Source: Platycnemis pennipes
Taxonomy: Eukaryota; Arthropoda; Insecta; Odonata; Platycnemididae
Assembly (NCBI GenBank): GCA_933228895.1
Contig: OW121850.1
Span: 33,365,773 to 33,429,772 of the forward strand
Direction: 5' to 3'
Length of the DNA: 64,000 bases
This document shows positions 1-11,289 of the stretch, one piece after another (position 1 is the first letter of the stretch; the number at the start of each line of letters is the position of its first letter). A program made the translations under genes and the position numbers. The notes under the pieces are model-generated. The model did not search any database. It saw only the letters and a program-made list of their open reading frames with translations, and was not told the origin of the DNA.

Positions 1-234
1 ACGTGGTATAAACAAGATGATAATGGTTCGCCAATTTGATGGGTTAAAACCGCTGATAACGACCTCATTAATTGTTTACACTTGTGTTTTATCTTATCTG
101 GGGGCTCTATAGCCGAGACAGATGAGAAAAACTCATGTGAAAACAATTATTGATATTGTAGCGACCGATTCAGAAACACTTAATTTGCAAACCACTCGTG
201 TTTACACCACGTGATTCCTTGGTTACCTATTCGA

Positions 235-338
235 AATAATCCCGACGGTTTCAAACACAACTCCCCAGGGTCCTTTGTGAGGTGAGACACCAGGGAGAGA
301 GACCAGTGTTCTAACCACTGCACTGCACCGACCCGATC
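235..338 (-). repeat. tRNA-derived SINE-like head
   Basis: Read on the minus strand, the stretch from about 338 down contains GTGCAGTGGTTAGAACACTGG, close to a tRNA A box (TRGYNNARNNG). A weaker B-box-like GTGTTTGAAACC follows near 245-256. The A-to-B spacing is longer than in a tRNA and no cloverleaf can be drawn, so this is a decayed SINE head rather than a tRNA gene. It abuts the GC-rich block that follows. Confidence 0.45.
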
Positions 339-339
339 T

Positions 340-720
340 CTCACATTTCTACGCCCCTCTCGAAACGGTGTAATGGAGAACGCCTCGGTGAGGAGGAGAG
401 TCGGGTGCGTGGGCGGGTCGTGACGCTGCCGCCGCGTCTCGCGTGCCGGAGATCCCTCCCCTCCGGAGCTGACGATTTAGCAGTCACGCGGCGGCGAAGG
501 GGAAGATCGCGTGCCCCGCGACGGTTTCCGTGGCAACGAGAGTGCGGTTGGAGGACGAGCACATGCACAGCCGACGGATATTAATAAGCAGCTCGAAGAG
601 AGAGGCCGGAGGAGAAGTGGCCGCTTTGAGTGGCAGATTCCCTCAACGATCGTTCCTGACGCGGGGTCAAGGGCAAAGTCAGGCCAAGAGGGAAGAACTC
701 GGAAGCGGTCGAAATAGGGA
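340..720. promoter_or_regulatory. GC/CpG-rich promoter-like block
   Basis: This block is much richer in G+C and CpG than the surrounding AT-rich DNA, with many CGCG, GCCGCC and GGCGG words between about 400 and 560. It carries an RFX-type X-box (separate entry). Short open frames run through it on both strands, as expected of any GC-rich DNA, and none resembles a known protein. I read it as a promoter or 5' exon region of an unidentified gene. Orientation cannot be decided from the sequence. Confidence 0.45.
524..537. promoter_or_regulatory. Candidate RFX X-box
   Basis: GTTTCCGTGGCAAC is a near-palindrome that fits the X-box consensus RYYNYY-N(1-3)-RRNRAC bound by RFX transcription factors. 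Such sites typically lie just upstream of ciliary genes in animals. It sits inside the GC-rich promoter-like block. Site identity rests on the motif; any link to a ciliary gene is inference. Confidence 0.45.
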
Positions 721-1201
721 GCAGTCAGTCAGTTGGACGGGCATTGGTATCGACCCATGTCACCTCGTAAAAGCAGGAGGCCATAAATGCTGAGCTAAAC
801 CCATAAACGCAGTGACTCGGGTTTTCTCTTTTCCTGCGGAGAGAGATATGATATTCCCGAGATGTTTGACATCGTTCATGTATGTACCTAAGGTGGCACC
901 GTTCGATAGGCGATATCTTCTTGTATCAATAATCCTCTTTAAGACTGTCTGGAAGTGAGAAGTCGACCACCAATTCATTACGACACAATCCTCTCGGATC
1001 TCACTCTCCATTTTCCTTTCTCTTTGATAATGCCTAAAGCTGCCTTAATCATTCCGACACTCCTTCATGCTAGGGAGTTTATTCACGGATATTTGTCTAT
1101 TTTCGTAGTCGGAAAATCATATTTTACTTTAAAACCATGGGTAATAATTGATAAGTTGGGAAAAGTGCTGTCATCTTTTATTATATTATATGGATTACTT
1201 C

Positions 1202-1258
1202 TCTACATCTACACAATACCCTGCAAGGCACCATATAGATGTGTGGCAGGGGGTGAAT
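1202..1258 (-). repeat. Solo LINE 3' tail, family A
   Basis: On the minus strand this reads ATTCACCCCCTGCCACACAT, then a short hairpin-like stretch, a CTTGCAGGGTATT-like segment and a GATGTAG end. The same roughly 60-bp tail recurs at 9408-9465, 39229-39303 and 55779-55832. At 39 kb it sits downstream of a reverse-transcriptase reading frame. This copy has no recognisable coding part and is a heavily 5'-truncated insertion or a SINE sharing the tail. Confidence 0.7.
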
Positions 1259-1809
1259 CTTCCATACATGTGCTCCATACATGTGGATTACATTCTCCAC
1301 ACATTTCTATCATGCTTAAAGCGAATTAGTAGCTATATTTTAGTCTAACTATAGTAATGTAAAGATTTAATGAGCAAAGTATGTACGCATAAATGTGCTC
1401 TTCCCGTGGTTAGCTAACATTCTTTATACTGACATGAAATGACCTAGGATATCTATTGATTCACTTGTAAACATATTACTAAACTAGGAGGGCTCTGTCT
1501 GCCATTCCGCCTGCGGCGGCCCATCCCCCTTCTCTCCCAGGCTTCACAATTGTTTTTCAATGCTAAGCAATAATTTTCTTTGGCTAGTTTCTTGGCATGT
1601 TTTCCCATTCCTTTCTCATAGATCCAAGGAGGTTAGAAGGTACAGAAAGGGACATATGCACCCTAGCCTACGGCTTACAATGAAGCCAGAAAGTGAGTCC
1701 TTAGGAAGGATTAATCCCCACCTTTTCTACACGAAGCTTTGCGTTTTCTATTGCCTCCTACGGAGATTTCACGTGAATTAAATATAAATAATAATTGAAA
1801 CTGGGATCA

Positions 1810-1866
1810 AATTGACGTGGTAGCAAGAGTACTGGCCTCTTCCGAGGACCTGGGTCGCAACCCGAA
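1810..1866 (+). repeat. tRNA-like SINE fragment
   Basis: GTGGTAGCAAGAGTACTGG resembles a tRNA D-arm/A box, and GGGTCGCAACCC about 35 bases later resembles a degraded B box. Stems are imperfect and no acceptor stem is present, so a functional tRNA is unlikely. Confidence 0.4.
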
Positions 1867-1999
1867 TTATTAAATATACTAACAACTATGCAGATTCCTG
1901 ATAGTGCAAGCGAAGAAAGGCATTTTACATTTGTTATTTTGGCAATCAAGTACCCTAATTTTATTTTTATGTCCACCACAGTAAGTCAGAGTTCGTAAA

Positions 2000-4900
2000 A
2001 TGCTTTTAGCATCATCGGTAAAAATATCGTTTTGGAATGTACCTACTTTCAGCCAACGCGGTGATAACGATTACCATTTAAATTCCTCTAATTACGTTTT
2101 AGCTGCTTATTAATATAATTAATGTACATCAGATTCTTTTGCCTAATACCCATTCTTCAATTAATGTTAATACTCTTTGTGACGCTCATAAACTTTGGAT
2201 TGAAAGCATGGGTGACAGTAAGAGGAACGTTTGATTCATGTGTATCCACCGACACACATACAAGAACACGCAACCACCCCCCATTAATTGAATATTTTTC
2301 CCTGTTGTTATCAGCAAAATTTTATTTAGAGACAAATGAAGGAAACGAAACAGTTGGGAGAATTTGAACGAATCAACCAAGGGCAATGATAATTACAATT
2401 CAATATTTTTATTAATTTAAAATATTTTTCTTTGATAGTTTGCAATTAAAAATACCCATTAGTTTCATCGTATCGTCGGAATCGTACTGAATCGTCTACC
2501 CAACATTACCATACATTTTTTGATTAAAAATATCTACAAAGTAAAATCCTGAGGTTCTTGCGGAAATTGAAGAAAAACCTGGACATAGAAAAGAAAAAAC
2601 ATAGTCTACGGCAATTTTTTATGACTATGTAAATTTAATTCAGAAGATTTGAATATTACCATTCTAAATGATCTAATTTATGAATTCCTGAACCATTTTC
2701 CTCGGTTTGGCATCTGAAAACTCTCATCATTCTTCTGAACTGAGGCATTTCTCCAAAGATGTGGGCTGCTGAATTATTTTCTATTTCTCATTCTCTGCAT
2801 CTTACATCTGACCCCCCTTACTCAAGGGGGAGTGAGACGGCTACGAATCTTAATTTGCTGGAAATAAAATATTCCGCAAGGCAACGGTAAAATACGGATC
2901 ATTCGAGATCAGATGAGAAAGTATCTCAATTTCTGTTTTCTTCGTTGGCTTTAGGCTTCTATTAAGTCACTTGATTGACAATTTCCTGGATAAATTCAAG
3001 CATAATGTAGAAAGAATAACGAGAAATGCATTTTTTGGGTACAGATATGTGCAGACCTTGTTGAGCTCTCCACATTCGCAAGTGAGATTCATCAATTTAC
3101 TTTTAAAAACCAAATCGTTTCGGCAGTAACTTTGTGGTATTTGCTAATCATATTGAAATAAAAAGCAACTTTGTATAACTTTTTTTAGGGTTCACATGAA
3201 GATGATTGTGTAGTCGAAACCTGGGTCTTGCTAATAAATTTATGTGGTTTTTACAAAGTGAATCTTTTTATTTCGATGTTTTAAAAACCACTAAGAAAGA
3301 TGACAAGAATGAAAACTGCCAGAAGATATAAAGAAAACGAGACGCTGCAATAGAGTCAAACTGACTAACTTATAAAGAAGAAGAGGAAAAGAGAGCAGGT
3401 AAAAGAAGGAAATTGCAGTATAGTGTATTCATTGATAGTGATCTTAGTTTAAACATGATGTTATTCCATCGAAAATTCAAGAAACCAGAAAACTAGGAAA
3501 ACATTTGGCAAGATAAAAATTGAAGGAAACATTATCCATACTCTGCCTTTCAGAGCGAGAAGAACCATTGGGGAGAATATTCCAATATTAAACTTGTGGA
3601 AAAAATGCAGGAAAATATTTTAAATGGACAAAAGGATGCAACACAGCCCTCGGAAGGAGGAAAGCTGTTTAGAAGGAGTTTTTTTCCCGAAAGCCATGGA
3701 ACTGATTGAAGAGGTAAGAAAGTAAATAAACAGTATAACCAAAGAATCTTTGCAAAGCCATCTGCGGAATATACTTAATTGGAGAGATACCGATGAGTGA
3801 AGAGAACATAATTATCTCTGAAGCAAATGAGAAGATAAAGACGCTATATAAGTGTAAGCCTCTTGACACATAGTTCAAAGATTTTGACAATTATAATCTA
3901 CAGAACAACAGGTCAAAAATCATAATATTCCCTGGATGAATATCGGTTTGAAATAAGGAAAAGAAAAAACATTAAAAGCAATCACGTCCTTTAGACTAAT
4001 CATTCAGAAAGGAAAAGAGGACACTCGTAGATTTTTCTATGCTTGTGAGTTAAGAAATAGGTGTTGACAATGCAGATTAGATTTTGAACCGCGAATAAAC
4101 GAGTTTTTTAATACCTTGACCGAAGTTAATTCAGTGCTCAAATAGAAACCAGGATTCTGTGACGAAACTGGATCCAGAGGTGACGTCGAAAAAGAAAGGG
4201 AAGGAATATGGCAAGAATATGCTCTGTCCTAGAGAGTTTCAATGTATTAATCGGTAAAGCATTCTTAGCAAATCAATTGATAAACTTTGAATGAAAAAAT
4301 AGGATTGTAATTATCCGACAAAAACAGCTAATGTCAGAGACCTAATGGGATTTAAGGAAGACCAAATAACTTAGCAGAAAGAAATCCATCAGATATAGTT
4401 AAAAGGGTGATAAAAACAATGCTAAGATAAAAGTAGGCAATTAAAGATCAGATACTAAGGTAAATGTTAAAATTAGAAAATATAAGCTTCGCGAAAAGAA
4501 AAAATAAATAAAAAAAAAGATTAAACAGCAATGGACAATTCATGAACGAACCAGTTAGTAAATTAGACTTGGGCACGGGTAAGGCTTGGACAAGGCTAAT
4601 TGACTAACTGTTTCGATTTCCAGATTTCAGTCCAATACCACAAAATTTTACCCACACCTGGAAATACATATTTGGAAGTAGGATACGCTTATTTGGAAAT
4701 TACATCTAAAATATGCTCTTTTATTGCAGTGAGACACGAATGTTTACATTCTCTTCTAAGCAGCACTTGAAGATTTGACAGATATGTAAAGCCAAAGAAG
4801 GATGTAGAAGTCATTATCGATAGGCAATGTCATAGCCAGAATGCACTACATACCAAAGTTCTAAAAATGGAGAGGGGGAGGAGAAGTCTGATGGTAACTC

Positions 4901-5030
4901 TATAAAGAAGGGGGCTCGCATTTTAACAAAACACAATCAAAAACATAATACACATTTCAGTAAAACAGAGCCGGAGGAAAAATGATAGGGAAGAATTAAA
5001 GAAGGGCCTCATATGAGACGTATGTATACA
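2000..5030. other. AT-rich stretch without a supported gene
   Basis: No open frame here looks protein-like. From about 3290 the + strand becomes markedly purine-rich (many AAGAA/GGAAA words), the composition expected of a decayed + strand LINE body. A LINE 3' terminal fragment follows at 5030-5150. I could not align convincing reverse-transcriptase motifs in it, so the LINE reading is only a suggestion. Confidence 0.4.
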
Positions 5031-5150
5031 GCACGCAGTGAAGGCTGCAAAAAAGAAGAATATGATAAATGTGAATGGTTAGTTCCTAGAAGAATCGTGG
5101 AATATAGAGCTGCTTCAAGCCAATCTTTGGAATGATGACTGGTGATGACA
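5030..5150 (+). repeat. LINE 3' terminal fragment, family B
   Basis: The end reads AGAGCTGCTTCAAGCCAATC, then a TGGAATGATGACTGGTGATGA tail. The same terminus appears at 44600-44668 (+) and, inverted, at 42439-42550 and 52686-52860. One frame just before the terminus gives a lysine- and arginine-rich C-terminus like those closing endonuclease/reverse-transcriptase polyproteins of non-LTR elements. It is a degraded copy. Confidence 0.55.
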
Positions 5151-5957
5151 CTGATGGTTTTACCTTAACCACACTCCGGTTTTAACACCTAAATGCATCA
5201 GGAGTAGTACACCAGATAATGATGTGTAAGTATAAAAAGCGAAACCTCAACTGCGGAAATGGATACCACCATGTCATTTATACCAAACATAACGCATTTC
5301 CAGCATATGACGACCGACTTACAAGAAATGCGCAGTCATCACGCTAACTGAGGGAAGCCCCTTCTTCATCCTTTGCATTGGCTCCTCACGAAATCGCATG
5401 TCAGTGGCAACTCGAGTGCAAGCTATCATTAGCACTCCTCTCATTAGTTGTTTAACCAAGTCCTCATTCTAAGAGTCAGTATCTATTAGGTATGCATGCG
5501 TTAAAATTGCGCTAATATTACAATAATTAAATAAATGCCAATAAATCTGTGTGAACGTGCAAAGAATAACAATGAATAGCTATGAAAAAATTGGAAATAG
5601 GTGTCAGTTTTTGAGGTATGGACGTTACATACATACAGCATGGACGTTATTCCCAGGGTACCATAATGGTAAAAAGTACTGTAACATTCTATTTCCACTG
5701 GTCGAAAGGCATAATTTCTAAGATTACCTTCGTTATTCCCATGTTGCAAAGTAACCCCTCAAGAGCATAACACACTACTGCATTGTGTCATATCAGCACA
5801 TTCTTTTGACAGCTATTCAGTTTTACCCGGCAGAGGCAGATATTTTTTACATTGGTAAACCAGCCCCTACTCGAGTACTGTGTGGAGAGCGGGTCTCAGT
5901 ATGTCAGATGGGACCTTAGGCAGTGATCAGCTGGGTGCCCTTCGTAAAACCCGGCGG

Positions 5958-6069
5958 GCTGATGGCGACGCCGGGTTTTTCTCCACCCTTCCTCGGCACC
6001 CTTCTATTCCCACCCTGTAATTTTCCTCCGAGTCTGAAGTGCCTTTAAATGTGATAAGACTTAAGGCAC
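5958..6069 (+). repeat. Dispersed repeat, copy 1
   Basis: The block runs from GATGGCGACGCCGGGTTTTT through CTCCACCCTTCC and repeated CACCCTT words to GTCTGAAGTGCC. A clearly related copy in the same orientation lies at 9600-9712. The T/C-rich body with no coding capacity suggests a SINE body or LINE 3' UTR fragment. The preceding 5870-5957 is also more GC-rich than its flanks and may belong to the same insertion. Confidence 0.6.
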
Positions 6070-9000
6070 GGCGGGGAATTGAAGCCACTGATGATTATTA
6101 TGTTTGCTGCAAGGTTTCTCAGTTATTCTATCTGACACCGTACTTCCAGATAAAGTTAGAAAAGGACAATCACAAATTAGGAAACAAACAATTTTCTAAT
6201 ATGGTATAGTCTAAAGTCGCATTTACACCAGTGGCCGAAAAATTCCTAAATTAATAGGGCTTAATGACGACGGTATCTCTAGCAAGACATCCAGTGAAGT
6301 CGTTGACACACCCAGCCGAGGACGAAGAGCCCAAAAAAAGAAACCCTTTTGTACAAGTCTGATTTAGCCGCATAACATCCGGATGAATGTTACGCGACTT
6401 ATTTTTCAATAACACTGAAAATGCATTATTAAAAACGTTAGGCAACATATGGTAGTCAATATTTTCATACACTACAGCCAAATATCATATAATATGCTGG
6501 AAAAGAGACAAGAGCAATAGACATTTACATGCTTCTCAAATCCATTTTTCTATTCTAATCTAATGTGTTCGGAAAGCATATTTAAACATGTAGTGAAGAA
6601 ATTTGCACTTCGGGGGCCGATTTGGAATGAATGAATTACAGAGTGATCTACAAAGGTTCATATTTTAGTTCTTTCTGATATTTCAGCCATAGTACACGAT
6701 GAATCCATCATCAGCGGTATGTACAGAATAATTTTCAAATTTACTCTTTCCCTGGCATAATTAAGAAGTCACGTTTTTTTAATTGGGAACACTAAGTTTC
6801 TGTATTAATTCCCTGTATGACAATGGGTACCTACTATCATGAGATAGGGGTACCTACAATACATACCAAGATGTTTTAGTTCATAACTCTCACTCACTAT
6901 CGCTCATCATTGATTTTTAGTTCAACATTCACTTTATGAGAATAATCTTATCATGAGAATTCTAAAGGATTTAAATTCAAGGAAACAAAAAGCAACAATA
7001 ATTAGTTAAATTTTTAATATGTAATTAGTGCGTAGAACAAAAGTCCAGAACATCATACTGCATTGGAACAGTGATCTTGTCAGCACAAAAATTCCAACCA
7101 GTGAATACGCCTTCAGGCTATGATACTTAACGGTCAAGATGCTTCAGCCTATGGGACCCATCTATCATGCTGAATCATCAGGGGTTGGTTCATTCTAAAT
7201 GCTTTGCCCCATTAATTAGCAACGAAGTTTACGTCATCCACGAGCGGTACCAGGCAGCAGGGTCATAATAGACCACGCGTCTATAACCGGCACTTGAATC
7301 ATTCAGATCCATTCAAATAAGCTAGGAAAGTTCAATTATGTGAACACATCATCATTCTTCATCACTGATTCATCCAATAACAGCCAAATGGCTGGTCAGC
7401 GAATACCTTGATGCCTAAACGAGATCAGAGATTTACCACTGCAAATCAAAGAAGTTTTGGCCAAATATAAAATAAATGCCATGTTGTTAAAAAGTATGGT
7501 TATTTTTTAAACTATTATATACCTCAATGTCACCACATTAACTTATTATCTATATTACTATCAATAAATTTTTATAGCATATAAAATAAACATCCAGGCC
7601 CAGCTAACACGTAACTCCATGATTCAATTTCAAGTAACTAATATGCACTCGTAAGCATCAAGTAACCAGCGCCATTTTCCATTGAAAGTGATTTAGTTAG
7701 TATGCAAGCCTTACGAATTAAGATTTACTAAGGAATTATTCTTGTCCTCATGTATTTCATAAATATGATCAACTTTTCCCATCACCATAACGTCTCAATC
7801 CGTTAATGATAAATGACGCAAGTAATGAAATCCTAGGCAACCTTCAGTCATAAAGATTGAGAACTACAAACAAGTGCAGCCGCTTCTAGCTCCGACAAGG
7901 CATAATGTCTTTCGATCGATCCCCGATCCAGCTGACTCTCTCTCTCTCCCTGAGGAAAGGTTCAATTCAACTCATTGCTGCGTCTAAGCTGTTTAGCCCC
8001 TTTCACGAATACTGGTAACAGAAAACGAGCGGAAAATGAGTCTTCTCCTTTGCCTACGTCTCATAATACCGTACTCAAACAATGAGTTAGCCTGAAGTCC
8101 TTAGTCAGAAACGGAAGACTACCGAAATAATTGTCAAAATAAAATTATGTATTCACACAATATAAAAATCAGGAACCACTACTGGTGATCAACGAGGTTC
8201 GTAAAGAGTGATCCCGAGGTTCGGAAAGGGTGATCACATTCCCATCACTACGAGAAAACCACGAAAAAGTCAACAGTACCTACCTATCGCGAGAATTCTA
8301 CAGCTTTCGCTCTGTATTCAGGGCATTGGCATGGCCGCAAAATATTTTGAGAGGCATAAACGCAGAGTATCATTGCACTCACACGGCACAGAGTAGATGC
8401 ATTATTGCGTTGGCGTTCCTTCATTCACGATGCGATAGCCTTGAAAACTAAGGTTATTTATACAATTACACGGTCGCATGAAACTTGCGTCACTTGGGAA
8501 GAGCGTCAATCTGGCAACAGCGCCTCGCAAAGGAAAATTTGCCAAGTGGGTCAGTGGGGTCCATAATCTAAAGTAATAGGTGGCGCATCTCCTCTGAGGC
8601 GCCGAGAGCAAGAATGAGATAAGGCACAGAGGAGCCAGTCTATCTCCACAAAGCTCCTTCCCCCTTCGCTCTGCAACGATCTCCGCTGAAAAACAGACTG
8701 GAAGGAGGTGCGTACGAAACCGTTAGTACGAAAGGTGATGAAGACTTAACGCAACCGAGTGGGCGTAATTATCACCCAAAGGGCCATTTTCTAAATTAAC
8801 CGCTCCAGGCACGTAAATTACGTATCCGTTTCATACAACATAAAACATCCTGACCCAATCAGACTAAGGAGGCTCACATTTGTAAAACTGGATGTTGGCA
8901 ATCGGAGCTCGAGCTGAAATCACCACAGACTTTAAGCGATATTTTGAATCACTCTAACGTAACGTATGTACTAGTGCAGGGCCTCATTTATCGGACAATA

Positions 9001-9400
9001 TGTTCGACTACCCACCCTAAAAACTTGGTGCATTAAATAGCAGTTCGGACTGAACCTAAAACAGTTTATATCTATGAATTTTTAAGGAAAATATTCATTA
9101 TAATGTGGTGATTTTTTTAATGTGTACTTGTTTCAAAACTACATGATCTAGGAAATAACGTTAATAATTTAATTTATTCATAGAAATGACTGACTACCTC
9201 ATAGCTATCACATATACCTACTTTGTATAAAACAAAAATGTGTCATTTATTGCCATCATTTCATGCGTCTCATAACTGGATGACTACTATTTTTCTCGTG
9301 GTGGTAACATTGTGCCTCTCAGTGGCATGTAAGTAGTGTATGCAATAAGTAGTATTTTTCACATGCCTGCATGGTAGTAAGCTGATTGATAAGGCATTTC
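6070..9400. other. AT-rich stretch, no gene seen
   Basis: Only short chance open frames occur. A slightly GC-richer patch near 8600-8720 and a short CT microsatellite near 7937-7950 are the only local features. No splice-bounded coding segment, RNA gene or terminal inverted repeats were recognised. Confidence 0.5.
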
Positions 9401-9407
9401 TGGTAAA

Positions 9408-9465
9408 CGCCCTGCCACACACCCTTCCGGTGGCTTGAAGGGTATTATATAGATGTAGATGTATC
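9408..9465 (+). repeat. Solo LINE 3' tail, family A
   Basis: GCCCTGCCACACACCCTTCC is followed by a GTGGCTTGAAGGGTATTAT segment and a (GATGTA) end. This is the only family A copy in + orientation. The short GATGTA repeat at its 3' end is the expected microsatellite-like terminus of this type of non-LTR element. No coding remnant was recognised upstream. Confidence 0.7.
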
Positions 9466-9599
9466 ATGAAAAATTGAAGTATAAGATCACTAGACTCCGT
9501 CCACTGACTCTAGCTAGAAACTCTATATCTACATCACTGACCCTCTGAATCAGATTCCGCAACTATAAATGAAATGACTAAATGGCCAATTCTTGTGAT

Positions 9600-9712
9600 T
9601 GGCTAATGCCAACGCTGGGTTTCTCTCCACCCTCCAATTCACCCTTCCATTTTCACCCTTGTACCTTTCCTTCCGGTCTGAAGCACCTATGAGTGCGAGC
9701 ACATACTTGAAA
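9600..9712 (+). repeat. Dispersed repeat, copy 2
   Basis: This is the second copy of the repeat at 5958-6069. Shared landmarks in order are GCNAACGC(T)GGGTTTCTCTCC, ACCCTTCCATTTTCACCC, TTTCCTTCCGGTCTGAAG and CACCT. The two copies diverge by scattered substitutions and small indels, which implies old insertions. Confidence 0.6.
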
Positions 9713-10539
9713 ACCACATATACTGAATGGCACAGGAAAGGGCCCAGGCATTAAAATATGGCAACTATGATCGTTACACTTCAATACAAAGTAGCAAAAA
9801 ATATTCAATTCTATCACTCGGTAGTAATAAATGAATTGGACTTAAAATACTGGTGAAAACTTTATACTGCGATGAAATTTCTTATTTATCTTAGTAATAT
9901 CTTACCATATATGTTACCAAAGCTTCGATGTATTACCAAAGCATTGTATAAAGAATCTAAACCACGGGTTGTCACCAACAAAATTTCAAATATACAGTTC
10001 ATTTCACCAAAAAGGAAGTGTCAAGAATCCGCATACTCGTAGACTTACTTAAATCACGATTTTAACCATTTCATTTCAGGCTTAAAGACGTACTCATGGT
10101 AGGTGGCGAAACAGTTCAGAGAAAGTGAACTGTATTAAGTAATTTGAGAAAAAAAATCCTCATGGACATCATACCACTGAATCCCTATGGATGCGCAGTT
10201 CTAGTGAAATTTTTACCCCGCTAAAACGCCATAGGCCACACCAAACACAAACGGCGAAGGGTTTTGTTGCTTTTAAAACTCCAACGATGTGGTAAGAAGA
10301 TGTTTTTCTACCGGAAAATTGTGTTCAGAGCCTTATTTTACGGTGATACTCCGGGGAACTCAAAATTAAATTGGTGAGAATAACACGACGACCGCTTTGA
10401 AGTTTCAATCTCTGTGCAAACATTTCGCGATACCGTGACTGTAGATCAAAGAAAGACGCCCAAGCGAAAATAATCGCCAGACTTTTGAAAATTTAGACCA
10501 CAACGGCTTATCTCTCTCTGTGTCGTAATCAAACCCGAT

Positions 10540-11080
10540 CAGAAGGAAAGCGAAGAGTTATGTGCACAGCGACGAGATCGCGTGCAAAATCAGACGCTCT
10601 TTTTCCTTCGATTTCGGGTCTGCGAAGAAAAAACCGGTCTCGGACGGAATTCTTGAGACCCGAATGACTGGGAAGAGGCAAATGGCTGAGAGAAAGAAAG
10701 AGGGGCGCAAAACAAAAGAGATCTGTCATTGAGGCGACCGACGGGAGGGAGAAATGGAGGGGAATGGAAAGAACCGCGGGGAAAAGGCTTGTGTCGGAAG
10801 CAAAACAACTTTTATCATGGTAAGGATAGCTCTCAGTGACCTTGGAAGAGAGATGAACACAAACATGCTGGCGGAGGCAGGAGACGGCTCTGTTACTTCC
10901 CCTCCCTCCGTTCCTCCCACACTCCACATCTCTGAATCTCGCGCTGGTGGAGAACCCGTCCTCCTCTCTCCCTAGCCCCCCTCATCATTCTTCCACCGAC
11001 CGTCGGCACCCAAGCGCGAGCTTTAATGATTCCCCAAGGATGTTCCGGAGGGGCATTACGTCACTCACCGAGATTCCGCG
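10540..11080. promoter_or_regulatory. GC-richer promoter-like block
   Basis: Between AT-rich flanks, this block is enriched in CpG and in purine or pyrimidine tracts (GAGGGGAATGG, CCTCTCTCCCTAGCCCCC). Open frames of up to 132 codons occur on the minus strand but are serine-, proline- and phenylalanine-rich translations of polypyrimidine tracts and look spurious. I read it as a possible promoter or 5' exon of an unknown gene. Confidence 0.3.
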
Positions 11081-11289
11081 ACTCATACTGCAATCCGAGT
11101 TGATCTCTCCAATCGGTCCAATAATGACCTATTAATAGCATTCCCCTGCCTTGCAATTGGTCGCCGGTAGTGCCTGCCAAGATCCTGGTGAAAAAATGAA
11201 AAGAAGCAAATGTTTGAGGAAATGAGACTCACGAACTTCGAAAGTTCATGGTCAGTTGTCAAAACAATCACCAATTAGGTCAGCGTTCA

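Noticed and set aside
10529..10927. 132-codon minus-strand open frame
   Set aside because: It translates pyrimidine-rich sequence, shows no domain, and overlapping frames are open on both strands.
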